Made by a program: the position numbers and the translations under genes
Shown: positions 1 through 8,239 of the stretch, piece after piece
How the letters are laid out: each line of letters begins with the position of its first letter
Position numbering within the stretch: position 1 is the stretch's first letter
The notes under the pieces: model-generated
What the model saw: the letters and a program-made list of their open reading frames with translations, nothing else
The model's database searches: none
What the model was told of the DNA's origin: nothing
Assembly: GCA_027858345.1 (NCBI GenBank)
Contig: JAQICX010000119.1
Span: 1-48,963, forward strand
DNA: 48,963 nt
Source of the DNA: Kiritimatiellia bacterium
GTDB lineage: Bacteria > Verrucomicrobiota > Kiritimatiellia > JAQICX01
Reading direction: 5' to 3'

Positions 1-138
1 TTACAGCATGAAACAATCTACATATGTGGTTAAGCATAAACATATTACATGAATGTATTTATCTGTGAAAATCCGTGTTTATCCGTGGCTAAGAGAAAAA
101 AGAACCTGCAACCGAAAAATTGAGGCTATCTAACTGTT
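1..138. repeat. Intergenic edge with repeat fragments
   Basis: This left edge has no gene. At 63-88 it carries a degenerate repeat built on the words 'aaatccgtg' and 'ttatccgtgg'. At 109-125 it carries one terminal sequence of repeat family A (caaccgaaaaattgagg). The partner end would lie to the left, outside the window. Confidence 0.6.
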
Positions 139-160
139 TTGCGAAAAAGTGATTGCATTA

Positions 161-195
161 ATCGTACGTACGTGTTAGGTTATATTGTACGTAAA
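161..195. promoter_or_regulatory. Candidate operator of the toxin-antitoxin pair
   Basis: A perfect 10-bp palindrome (cgtacgtacg, 163-172) is followed by a second half-like word (ttgtacgta, 185-193) just upstream of the antitoxin start at 211. Phd/VapB antitoxins usually bind palindromes over their own promoter, so this is a plausible autoregulatory site. A clear -35/-10 pair is not visible. Confidence 0.4.
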
Positions 196-210
196 AGAAA
201 GGTGGATGTT

Positions 211-441
211 ATGGGTATATCAGTATCGTCATTTAGAAGTAATATTTATAAAATATTAGATGAGGTTGTCAAGACAGGAAAGCCACTGGAACTAAATAGA
301 AAAGGTTCAAGTCTGGCAGTGATTTCATTGGATAAAAAGAAAAAACTTGATAATTTGGTTAAGCATAGTGTTATGGAAGGTGATCCGCAGGAACTTGTAG
401 AGTTGGATTGTACGGAAGGGTGGAGTAGTGATTTATCTTGA
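211..441 (+). CDS. Phd/YefM-family antitoxin
   Basis: A 76-residue protein expected to neutralise the PIN-domain toxin encoded next to it and to repress the pair. The N-terminus (MGISVSSFRSNIYKILDEVV) reads as the Phd/YefM DNA-binding fold, followed by the typical strand 'GKPLELNRKGSSLAVISLDK'. The acidic C-terminal tail probably wraps the toxin. A longer frame opens with TTG at 139, but ATG 211 has a good ribosome-binding site (ggtgg at 201-205) and matches the family N-terminus. It overlaps the toxin gene by 14 bp, which suggests translational coupling. The function is inferred from family and context. Confidence 0.85.
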   Translation: MGISVSSFRSNIYKILDEVVKTGKPLELNRKGSSLAVISLDKKKKLDNLVKHSVMEGDPQELVELDCTEGWSSDLS

Positions 442-802
442 TACACATGTTGTTGTTTGGTTGTATTCAGGAGATACAAAACTATTATCAGCAAAAGCAG
501 TTGAATTAATTGAAGATAATGATTTGTATATAAGTCCTGTTGTTTATTTGGAGTTAAAGTTTTTATATGAGATTTCACGTATTAAAGTATCACCAGCTGA
601 GATCTTAGAAAACTTATCTGCATCTATCGGACTATCTTTATGTGAAAAATCATTTTTTCAGATTATTAATGAAAGTATATCCTTGGACTGGACACGAGAT
701 ACATTTGACAGAATTATTGTTGCAAATGCAATGGTTAATAATGCTACATTATTAACTAAGGATTCCAGGATATTAGATAATTATTCAGAGGCTCGGTGGT
801 GA
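428..802 (+). CDS. vapC: PIN-domain toxin (VapC-like ribonuclease)
   Basis: A 124-residue PIN-domain protein, expected to be a Mg-dependent RNase and the toxin partner of the upstream Phd antitoxin. The acidic active-site residues are visible: D5 in 'IYLDTHVVVW', E42 in 'YLELKFL', and the aspartates of 'DTFDRIIVANA' and 'LLTKDSR'. The start codon is GTG at 428, inside the antitoxin gene. The last codons (EARW, stop) lie in a sequence 'aggctcggtggt' that recurs at 5333-5344 in a non-coding repeat, so the C-terminus seems to have been supplied by a dispersed repeat. Confidence 0.9.
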   Translation: MIYLDTHVVVWLYSGDTKLLSAKAVELIEDNDLYISPVVYLELKFLYEISRIKVSPAEILENLSASIGLSLCEKSFFQIINESISLDWTRDTFDRIIVANAMVNNATLLTKDSRILDNYSEARW

Positions 803-1351
803 ATGGGGGAGCTGGCGTAGCCAGCAGATTAAGATTAAGATTAAGGTTAAGGTTGAGGTTGAGTGTTGGCGGGGCCAGCGAGGAAGAATGGGGAATGACC
901 GCGCCGAGGCGACGCGGCTACAGGGGAGGACGAGGAGAACATCGAACATTCAACGTCCAATTTTGAATGAACACCCCTCCGTCTCTCCCGCCGCCACTTT
1001 GCTTTAAAAAAAGCAAAGTGGTAGCGGGATAGCCACCTTCTCCCGCAGAGCGGGACTATCCCGCAAGTCGTGGATAGCCGGGGAGGAGTTTTGGCGGACT
1101 GGGGGTGTAGGGGAGTTTGGAAGGGGGGATTCCGCTGTAGCGGAAGAGAAGAGTGGGGCGTTGGGGAGGAAGAAGGAAGGCAACAAGTTGCAGGAAGGGA
1201 AGGAAAGCAACAAGTTACTGGAGAGGAGGGGAATTAAGGGTTTTTACTGTGGGGTGGAGATATTCTGTTGCAACTATGCTGTAATATACTGTATACTCAA
1301 CTGTGATTTTGGTTATTTTTTGTGAAGAACGTTAAGAGGTAAGGTTTTATT
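803..1351. repeat. Intergenic repeat composite (hairpins, hexamer array, family I copy 1)
   Basis: No gene is apparent in these 549 bases. The region holds a hairpin (gctggcgtagccagc, 811-825) followed by a hexamer array built on ttaaga/ttaagg/ttgagg (828-863). A degenerate 'cgaacattcaacgtc' motif lies near 943. A perfect 12-bp stem (994-1005 with 1010-1021, loop aaaa) follows. Family I copy 1 spans about 969-1102. Its outer arms, containing ctcccgcagagcgggacta and tagccggggaggag, match the reverse strand at 29230-29318, but the inner hairpin differs. The 1103-1250 stretch is purine-rich and unassigned. The helicase promoter probably lies in 1255-1345. Confidence 0.7.
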
Positions 1352-4033
1352 GTGAAAGAATTGGAACTTGGATTTACTCCAAACGGCACTATTTATGCTT
1401 TAAATAAAAATAGTGATTTAAAGTGGGAGCGGAGTGTTGTCGCTGCTTTTGGTGAATGTGAAAGCTATGGAATATTGTCATTGGGAAAGGTGAAGGGGCA
1501 CCACTCTTCATCGGTTAGTTTTGTTAAAGGTATTTCTAATGAGCTTTTTCGTCTATTAAGTCATATTCCTGAGGGTATGACTTTTTCGGAGACCATGGTT
1601 GCTGTTCCTGATAGTGATTTTTTTGCTAACTTAGTGATGAATGTGCCATTGATGGTTGGAGCTGAGTATGTTTCTGTTGATGCATTGGAGAATGTCTGGG
1701 AACGCCTTGTAAAATATGTTTGCATTTTGATGAAGAAGCATGATTCAATTCAGGAGTTTCTGTCGATTTATGCTCCTACGTGGAATCGGGTTGGCAGGGT
1801 TACTTTGCATCTTGCTGAAAACAAGGATGATACTGTTTTTCCATTTGCGTTCATTGCCACTTATTCTACTGGGTTGACTAAGTCAGGCAAGGTTAAACAG
1901 GTTCCGATGGAACATGCTTTGAAAGAGTATGCCAATGCTGGTAAAACTAATCAGATGTTAAACCTGCTTTCTCCATTGCAAAAAGCATCTGAAAAGAGTG
2001 AACTCATGCGGGAATTGATTGATAGTAGTGATATCTATTACCCGTTAGCCTGGTCACCCTCTGAAACCTATCATTTTATGCAGGATATTCCTATTTATGA
2101 GGATTGCGGTCTTTTAGTCAAGCTACAGGATTGGTGGAAGAAGAAAAACAAGCCTACAGTTGGTGTTGAAATTAATACAGGAAAGAAAAGTGTTTTGGGA
2201 GCAGATTCTTTAATGTCATTTTCTGTAAATGTTTCAGTGGATGGCAATGAACTGACAGCTGAAGAGGTTGATGAAATTCTTAAAACAGGCAAGATCGGGC
2301 TTTATAGAATTAAGGGCAACTGGGTTGAGGTTGATCCTGAAAAGCTTCAAATGGCTTTGGATTATTGGAAGAATCTGGAAGAAACCAGTGAAAACAATCT
2401 GGATTTTGCAACAGCAATGAGGATGTTGTCTGGAGCACCAGTTGATAGTTTTGATGAAGATGATGAGTTTGATGATGTCAGGGAATGGACTTATACCTAT
2501 GCAGGAGATGAACTTAGTGAGATATTGGCTGTATTGAATCAAGAGAAGAAAAGTAAGTTAAAGCCTCCTAAAAGCTTAAATGCCACTCTACGTCATTATC
2601 AGGTAGATGGCGTTAACTGGTTATGGACCTGTTATCGTTTGGGATTAGGTTGTTGTTTGGCAGATGATATGGGGCTGGGGAAAACAATACAAATTTTAAC
2701 TACTTTGCTACGCTACAAAGAGAAAGTTTCAGATGGAGCAACTTCTCTGTTAGTTGTGCCTGCTTCTTTGTTAGGTAACTGGAAGGCAGAGAGCGCAAAA
2801 TTTGCTCCAGATTTGAATATTGTTGTTGCCCATTCTTCGGAGTATAAACGTAGTGAACTTGACAAGATAGGGGTTCAGTTGGAAGAAAAGTTGAATAGTG
2901 TAGATTTGATTGTTACAACTTATACTATGGCAACGAAGTTGAGTTGGGTAAATGAAATTGAGTGGAATTTCTTGATTTTGGATGAAGCACAAGCTATTAA
3001 GAATCCTAAATCAAAACAGAGCAGAGGCATAAAAAAGATAAAAGCTCGTAATAGAATTGCTTTGACAGGTACTCCTGTTGAGAATAAGCTAATTGATTTA
3101 TGGAGTTTGTTTGATTTTTTGAATCCTGGATTTCTTGGAGGAATGACTGATTTTAAGAGTTATGTCGGGAAACTGTCATCAGGTACAACAGTGAATTTTG
3201 CTCCGCTACGGAAACTGATTTCCCCGTATATTTTAAGACGTATGAAAACAGATCCTAGCGTTATACCGGATTTACCGGAAAAGACAGAAGTAAAAGCTTA
3301 TTGCGGGTTGTCAAAATCACAAGTTACTCTTTATCAGCAGAATGTTAATTTTTTGAGAGATGGATTAGAAAATACTAATATGCCACCAATGCAAAGGCGT
3401 GGATTAGTTTTAAGTTGTCTTTCTCGGTTTAAGCAGATATGTAATCATCCAGCACAATTTACAGGCAACTTAGACTATGACGAGAAGCTTAGTGCAAAAT
3501 TTATGCGGTTAAAAGAAATTTGTGGGGAAATTCATTCGCGTGGGGAAAAGGTTTTAGTTTTTTCACAGTTTAAAGAGATGACCGAACCAATATCTGAATT
3601 GTTGGAAACAGTATTTGAACGTGAAGGTTTGGTTCTACACGGGAGCATAGCAGTTAAGAAACGGCAGGAAATGGTTACTGAGTTTCAAAAAGATGATGGC
3701 CCTCCATATTTTGTAATTTCGTTAAAAGCAGGAGGTTCAGGACTGAATTTGACTGCTGCGTCTCACGTTATTCATTTTGACAGGTGGTGGAATCCAGCTG
3801 TGGAAAATCAGGCAACAGATCGAGCATTTAGAATTGGGCAGAAACGAAATGTAATCGTTCACAAATTTGTAACCCGTGGTACTATTGAGGAAAAGATAGA
3901 CAAACTTCTTGAAGAAAAAAAGCACATGGCTAATCAAATTTTAAGTGATGCCGCTGAATTTAATTTCACCGAGATGAGTAATAGTGAGATTATAGATATG
4001 GTAACTTTAAACATTCATAAAAGTGAGGTTTAA
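1352..4033 (+). CDS. SNF2-family DNA helicase/translocase
   Basis: An 893-residue SNF2/HepA-like double-stranded DNA translocase. The N-terminal 390 residues include the bacterial SNF2-associated region (DUF3670-like). The ATPase core follows: motif I 'DDMGLGKTIQ' near residue 445, motif II 'DEAQ' near 543, 'LTGTPVENK' (motif III), and a C-terminal helicase lobe ending in motif VI 'QATDRAFRIGQKR' near 820. The GTG start at 1352 has aggtaagg upstream. The gene is 2 bp from the SWIM-domain gene, a pairing common in bacteria. The exact role (repair, transcription recycling or defence) is not shown by the sequence. Confidence 0.93.
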   Translation: MKELELGFTPNGTIYALNKNSDLKWERSVVAAFGECESYGILSLGKVKGHHSSSVSFVKGISNELFRLLSHIPEGMTFSETMVAVPDSDFFANLVMNVPLMVGAEYVSVDALENVWERLVKYVCILMKKHDSIQEFLSIYAPTWNRVGRVTLHLAENKDDTVFPFAFIATYSTGLTKSGKVKQVPMEHALKEYANAGKTNQMLNLLSPLQKASEKSELMRELIDSSDIYYPLAWSPSETYHFMQDIPIYEDCGLLVKLQDWWKKKNKPTVGVEINTGKKSVLGADSLMSFSVNVSVDGNELTAEEVDEILKTGKIGLYRIKGNWVEVDPEKLQMALDYWKNLEETSENNLDFATAMRMLSGAPVDSFDEDDEFDDVREWTYTYAGDELSEILAVLNQEKKSKLKPPKSLNATLRHYQVDGVNWLWTCYRLGLGCCLADDMGLGKTIQILTTLLRYKEKVSDGATSLLVVPASLLGNWKAESAKFAPDLNIVVAHSSEYKRSELDKIGVQLEEKLNSVDLIVTTYTMATKLSWVNEIEWNFLILDEAQAIKNPKSKQSRGIKKIKARNRIALTGTPVENKLIDLWSLFDFLNPGFLGGMTDFKSYVGKLSSGTTVNFAPLRKLISPYILRRMKTDPSVIPDLPEKTEVKAYCGLSKSQVTLYQQNVNFLRDGLENTNMPPMQRRGLVLSCLSRFKQICNHPAQFTGNLDYDEKLSAKFMRLKEICGEIHSRGEKVLVFSQFKEMTEPISELLETVFEREGLVLHGSIAVKKRQEMVTEFQKDDGPPYFVISLKAGGSGLNLTAASHVIHFDRWWNPAVENQATDRAFRIGQKRNVIVHKFVTRGTIEEKIDKLLEEKKHMANQILSDAAEFNFTEMSNSEIIDMVTLNIHKSEV

Positions 4034-4035
4034 TT

Positions 4036-4752
4036 ATGGCGAGAAGACGTTATACCAGTTATTATAAGCCACAGCCAACAGCATCGGAACGTAGAGAAAA
4101 ATCACAGAAGCATCAGGAAAAGCTTCGAGAAACGGGTGAAGATATTAAGCCTGTTATTATTGAAGGTAGAAAAATTACTAATACGTTCTGGGGCGATGCG
4201 TGGTGCAGGCAGATGGAGTCATTCAGTGATTATTCTAATCGTTTACCACGCGGTCGCTCTTATGTTCGTCATGGTACAGTTTGTCATTTGGAAATATCAC
4301 CTCAGAATGTGAAAGCTCTGGTGTCGGGAAGCAAAATCTATGAAGTCAATATTAAAATTAAACCATATTCAAAGCAGAAATGGAAAACACTTAGAAATAA
4401 ATGTCAAGGGAAAATATCGTCTCTGGTTGCGCTTTTAAAAGGTGAATTGTCTGAAGAGATTATGGAGTTGGTAACAGAACCAGATAGTGGGTTATTTCCT
4501 CAAGTAAAAGAGATTGCTTATGGCTGTAGTTGTCCTGATTGGGCAAGTATGTGTAAGCATATTGCAGCTGTTCTTTATGGAATAGGAAAGCGCCTTGATG
4601 AAGAACCTGAATTACTGTTTGTTTTGCGAGGTGTGGATTATAAGGAGTTGGTTGATTCTGATATAAATGTCACAAATATCACTAAAAGTGGAAGTAGTTC
4701 CCGTCGTCGCCGCTTTACAAAGAAACAGCTTGGTGAACTTTTTGATATTTAA
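4036..4752 (+). CDS. SWIM zinc-finger protein
   Basis: A 238-residue protein with a SWIM zinc finger (C-x-C-x6-C-x-H in 'YGCSCPDWASMCKHIAAVLY') near residues 158-177. The N-terminus is basic and the C-terminal tail is rich in Ser and Arg, so nucleic-acid binding is likely. SWIM proteins of this type are regularly encoded beside SNF2 helicases and are thought to act with them. The two genes here are separated by 2 bp, and the ribosome-binding site lies in the end of the helicase gene (gtgagg). No catalytic domain is visible. Confidence 0.88.
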   Translation: MARRRYTSYYKPQPTASERREKSQKHQEKLRETGEDIKPVIIEGRKITNTFWGDAWCRQMESFSDYSNRLPRGRSYVRHGTVCHLEISPQNVKALVSGSKIYEVNIKIKPYSKQKWKTLRNKCQGKISSLVALLKGELSEEIMELVTEPDSGLFPQVKEIAYGCSCPDWASMCKHIAAVLYGIGKRLDEEPELLFVLRGVDYKELVDSDINVTNITKSGSSSRRRRFTKKQLGELFDI

Positions 4753-4795
4753 TTTAACTAATTTTTTAAAAGTATTATTCTGCTTTTTTTGTTTG

Positions 4796-4875
4796 AAACA
4801 CTGCAAGCGTGCGTTACGGGAGGGGAATGATGAATGCAGGAAAACACTGCAAGCGTGCGTTACGGGAGGAGAATG
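4796..4875 (+). repeat. Two-copy 46-bp-period direct repeat
   Basis: A unit of about 34 bp beginning aaacactgcaagcgtgcg occurs at 4796 and again at 4842. The two copies differ by one base in the 'gggaggggaatg / gggaggagaatg' segment. They lie 44 bp downstream of the SWIM gene stop, and no protein is evident. It could be a recent duplication or part of a larger repeat. Confidence 0.75.
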
Positions 4876-4965
4876 CCGGATATTGTGTGGTTAGTTTTTT
4901 TGTATTTACTTAATAAAAGAAAACATAGGCTCTTCGTAAATTATTGTGGATGACTTGTCTTTATT

Positions 4966-5165
4966 CGACCCAGCTATTAGCTTCGCTAGTAGCTGGGTCG
5001 TTGTATGGCTTGTTTATAGTACCCCGCATTGCATACGGGGCTACTAAAGTTTGACTACTTCGTAGTCTTAGAACGGCGAAGCTGTTCAATGTTAATAGCC
5101 ATGTATGAAATGCATGGTTAATTAACTATTACTAATGCAACGACTGCAACGCAGTCGAACAAAAG
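4966..5165 (+). repeat. Dispersed repeat family C, copy 1
   Basis: This copy begins with a strong hairpin (4966-5000, arms cgacccagcta and tagctgggtcg). It continues with accccgcattgcatacgggg (5021-5040), 'ttgactacttcgtagtctta', and 'catgtatgaaatgcatgg', and ends with 'cgactgcaacgcagtcgaac'. The same ordered blocks occur at 22900-23150. The leading hairpin is different there, and this copy has a short hairpin (gaacggcgaagctgttc) where copy 2 has an insert of about 80 bp. Confidence 0.85.
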
Positions 5166-5552
5166 AAAACAGATGATCCACAAAATATTACGAAGAACCG
5201 AATAAATTAAAAAAGAGCTGAAAGCCCGAGATAAGAAATTATCACAGGCTTTCAGCCCTAATATATTGCTGGCTAAAACTATAATTACTCGACTTTTGAA
5301 ATTGGCTCTTATTAACATGAAATTAATAATTAAGGCTCGGTGGTAGGTGGAGTGTCGCTCCGTTTAATAGGCTGATGTCCAGGGATTTTTCACTTTGTGA
5401 GCAGGGAATGGGCTGACGGGAGAGAGTAGAGCACGGAGACTAACGAGCTTATGGATAAGCGTTAATTATGTGTTATAAAGCATTAACGATATGCGTTTTA
5501 TGAATTAAGCGGAAGCCCTAATAAAATACTACAAATAGCTCTAGTGTTTCCT
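5166..5552. other. Gene-free stretch with repeat fragments
   Basis: No gene is supported here. The stretch holds a fragment with 'aggctttcagccctaata' (about 5250-5267), related to repeats at 23211 and 29160. A lone 'ttaaggctcggtggtaggtgg' (5331-5351) resembles the end of the toxin gene near 790. Nothing convincing as a terminator for parB is visible in 5480-5552. Confidence 0.5.
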
Positions 5553-6476
5553 CTAGATTTCGGTGTCGATATCGATGCCGAATAGCTGTAGCAGCCCTTC
5601 AAGTTCTTCGTTTGAGTAATACTCAATTTCGATGGAGCCAGGTTTTTTCTTGCCATTTGCTTTGGTTTCAACAGAATTGATTCTGACAGCAGTACCAAAG
5701 TGACCATGAAGTCTGTCAGATAGGTCATTAAGATATGTTATCGGCAAGTCTGGGTGGCTTGGACTTTTCATTTTTGGTCTGGTCAGTTGTTTCTTGATAT
5801 ACTTTTCAAGTTGACGAACCGTGAAGTTTTGTTTGATGGTTTCATATGCAAATGCAATTTGGTCTGCAACGCTTCCCACACCTGAAAGTACTTTTGCATG
5901 TCCAGTTGTCAGTTTTCCATCTTCAATAAGATCAATTATTTCTTCAGGAAGATTTAGTAGACGAAGTGTGTTAGCCACAGATGCTCTGCCTATTCCCATT
6001 TTTACAGAAATCTGCTCTTGTGTCATATTGAATTTTTCTGCAAGAATTTGATAGCCTTTAGCAACTTCGACAATGTTAAGGTCTTCTCTCTGAAGGTTTT
6101 CAATAAGGGCAAGTTCTAATGATGTGTTGTCATCAGCATCCATCAGAATTATTGGCACTTTTTTAAGTCCAGCTTTCTGTGCAGCTTTGAAACGTCTTTC
6201 ACCGGCGATAAGTTCGTATTTGTCTTTGACTTGGCGGATAAGTAGGGGTTGCAGCACTCCGTGCTCTTTAATTGAGGCTGCTAGCTCTTCAAGGGCCTGC
6301 TCGTTAAAATTGGTTCGTGGTTGCCATGAGTTTTTCTTTATTTTATACACAGGAAGAGTTGTTAAAGTGTGTTCCCTTTTGCTTTCAACCTTTGGCGAAG
6401 TTTTGACTACTTCTGTGTTTTTGATTTCATTCTGAATTAAACTTCCTAAACCTCGTCCTAAGTTTTTTTTTGTCAT
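5553..6476 (-). CDS. parB: Chromosome-partitioning protein ParB (CTPase, parS-binding)
   Basis: A 307-residue ParB/Spo0J. Order of parts: an N-terminal 'KKNLGRGLGSLI' ParA-contacting motif (residues 3-14), the ParB/Srx CTPase domain with 'GERRFKA' (92-98) and 'ENLQREDLN' (126-134), a helix-turn-helix around 150-172 (TQEQISVKMGIGRASVANT), and a C-terminal dimerisation region. It would bind parS, spread as a CTP-dependent clamp and direct chromosome segregation. It lies 25 bp downstream of two bactofilin genes on the same strand and has no adjacent parA in the window. No perfect parS site was noticed. Confidence 0.95.
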   Translation of the reverse strand: MTKKNLGRGLGSLIQNEIKNTEVVKTSPKVESKREHTLTTLPVYKIKKNSWQPRTNFNEQALEELAASIKEHGVLQPLLIRQVKDKYELIAGERRFKAAQKAGLKKVPIILMDADDNTSLELALIENLQREDLNIVEVAKGYQILAEKFNMTQEQISVKMGIGRASVANTLRLLNLPEEIIDLIEDGKLTTGHAKVLSGVGSVADQIAFAYETIKQNFTVRQLEKYIKKQLTRPKMKSPSHPDLPITYLNDLSDRLHGHFGTAVRINSVETKANGKKKPGSIEIEYYSNEELEGLLQLFGIDIDTEI

Positions 6477-6501
6477 TTTTCTATTCCTGTTTTATAAAAT
6501 A

Positions 6502-7221
6502 TTAACCAATTTCTAAATCCGCAAGAAGACCTGCTCCATCTTCAATAATTAATGTCTTTGCCTTTATTGAACCAATAAAAAAGCCGGTTGATACAATTTT
6601 CACTGTTCCAGAGGATACAATATTAGCCTTCATCTTTCCTCTTATCTCAATGTTTTTGTGCTTTAATTCTTCTTTTAAGGATAAAATACTATTTCCTTCA
6701 CCAATAATCAAGTTGTTTGTGTCAATTTTATCAATATCAAATTCTGCTCCTCCGAATATTTCGACGCTAACATTTGCAAAAGCAGTTGAATTGATAAGTT
6801 TACCTTTTAAGACAATCGTGTTAGCCTTGATTGATGAATCCTTGATTATACCAGCTGTGTTAATCTCAACGACTCCAACAGTTGCTATATCCTTGATCTT
6901 TTCGCTATTGATTATGTAATCTTTTACATCAAGAGACACCTTGCACTTCGGGCATATTATTGATGCTAATGATCCTCTTACATTGTATGTGTAGCCACAT
7001 GCATAGCACTCTATTTGGTGTAGGGTTGGTTTCGCTGTATGTGCAAAGCGAGCATCGTTTGAACTCTGTCCGACCGGTTTCACTTTTGGTGGTGCAGCGG
7101 GATGTTGTTCATTGGACACAGCACGCCCTTTGCCATCTTTTTTGCTTTTTTCTTCAGCAGATTTTTTGACGGCTTGAATCGATGTGTATGAATTAATTAC
7201 ATGTGATGATTTTGGAGGCAT
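6502..7221 (-). CDS. Bactofilin-domain protein with N-terminal zinc ribbon
   Basis: A 239-residue protein. Residues 1-65 are low-complexity, charged and proline-rich. Residues 70-95 form a zinc ribbon with Cys72, Cys75, Cys90 and Cys93 (CYAC...CPKC). From about 105 to the end are the short repeating beta-strand units of a bactofilin (for example 'GVVEINTAGIIKDSSIKANT'). Bactofilins polymerise into filaments that scaffold cell-wall enzymes or the ParABS machinery. It lies between another bactofilin gene (28 bp) and parB (25 bp), so the three probably form one operon. The zinc ribbon is an unusual addition and its ligand is unknown. Confidence 0.85.
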   Translation of the reverse strand: MPPKSSHVINSYTSIQAVKKSAEEKSKKDGKGRAVSNEQHPAAPPKVKPVGQSSNDARFAHTAKPTLHQIECYACGYTYNVRGSLASIICPKCKVSLDVKDYIINSEKIKDIATVGVVEINTAGIIKDSSIKANTIVLKGKLINSTAFANVSVEIFGGAEFDIDKIDTNNLIIGEGNSILSLKEELKHKNIEIRGKMKANIVSSGTVKIVSTGFFIGSIKAKTLIIEDGAGLLADLEIG

Positions 7222-7249
7222 CTTTTTTATTACCAGCTAAAAATATATT

Positions 7250-7699
7250 CTATTTGCGATTGAAAAATCCGTTTTTATTTCCATTATCAGGATTAGAAGA
7301 TAATGCATCTGACTCTTCATCTGACTCTTCATCGCTATTTTCAGATGATTTAGCTTGTTTTGGTGGAAGAGATGTTGTGTCTGGTGTAATTTCAGCATGA
7401 CCTGTAAATGTTACCCCATCTTCAACTGTAAGCCTTTTAGACTTGATGTCACCTGAAATCTTTGCACCTGTTTTGAATTCAATCTTATCGTTTGAGCTTA
7501 TGTTGCCAGTTACGTTGCCAAGAATTGTTGTGCTTGCTGATTCAATGTTACCTTTGATTGTTGCACCTGCACCAATTTCACTTGTTTCTTTGCATGTTAG
7601 ATCTCCTGTCAAGGAACCATTTATTTGGATGTTTCCTTTTGATGTGATAGTTCCTTCAATAGAAACATCTGTCGATATTACTGTATTTGCGTCGTTCAT
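7250..7699 (-). CDS. Bactofilin (polymer-forming cytoskeletal protein)
   Basis: A 149-residue protein of normal bactofilin length. The core is a beta-helix of repeating strands (residues 8-105, for example 'VSIEGTITSKGNIQINGSLTGDL'). The tail is acidic with a short internal duplication (DEESDEES), then basic and asparagine-rich, ending 'NGFFNRK'. It is the first gene of the probable bactofilin-bactofilin-parB operon, with ribosome-binding site agagga before the start. By analogy with Myxococcus BacNOP, it may position the ParB-bound origin; that is inference. Confidence 0.92.
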   Translation of the reverse strand: MNDANTVISTDVSIEGTITSKGNIQINGSLTGDLTCKETSEIGAGATIKGNIESASTTILGNVTGNISSNDKIEFKTGAKISGDIKSKRLTVEDGVTFTGHAEITPDTTSLPPKQAKSSENSDEESDEESDALSSNPDNGNKNGFFNRK

Positions 7700-8239
7700 T
7701 TTTTTATCCTCTTATTTTTATAATTCCAAAATCTTCTCACTCTTTTCAGATCCCGCCTTGCGGGACTAGCAAAAAGCTAGCCATCATGTTATAAATTAAT
7801 CCCGCTTCGCCCAAGGGCTATGCAGGACAGGTCGGGATACAGCGGTTGTTGCTTTATCCCCTTTTTCTTTCGGTTCATAGAACCGACTCTACAACAGCCA
7901 ACTGTATTTTAAACCATAATAATCAATATAGGCTTGTTTAAATTGCAGCCCGTTGTAGCGTCCGCTCTATGAGCGGAATTATATTTTTCATATAATTTTT
8001 GACAGTACCTTTTTAGTTCTAAGGTATATGTTCTAACTTTTCTCTGCGAGGCTAGGAAAAGCTCCACAGATATTTTTAATTCATAATTTTTAATTATGAA
8101 TTAATTATCTGTTGTTTTTTTTCAGCCTCTTAACCTCAATCTTAACCTTAACCTTAATGATGGTTCGCCAGCCTCTTAACTTTAGTGTTCAACTTCTTAT
8201 GACTTCTTACTTATCACTGCCTACTGCTGGTTTTACCAG
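7700..8239. repeat. Intergenic repeat composite between bactofilin and argC
   Basis: No gene is apparent. The region contains the double-hairpin word 'cccgccttgcgggactagc' followed by 'aaaaagctagcc' (7751-7782), a variant cccgcttcgcccaagggc, and 'tctctgcgaggctagg' (8041-8056), which recurs near 46901. A hexamer array (8127-8158, complement of ttaagg) and a degenerate 7-bp array (8193-8216, complement of aagtaag) follow. The region ends with the hairpin gctggttttaccagc (8226-8240), which touches the argC stop codon. Promoter elements for the bactofilin operon are likely within 7720-7800 but not obvious. Confidence 0.65.

Noticed and set aside
1004-1213. Minus-strand open frame of 69 codons in the 803-1351 gap
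   Set aside because: It runs through family I repeat and purine-rich DNA, has no ribosome-binding site and shows low-complexity Pro/Ser composition.
5166-8239. parS site near parB
   Set aside because: No copy of the canonical tgtttcacgtgaaaca palindrome, or a close variant, was noticed around parB or elsewhere.
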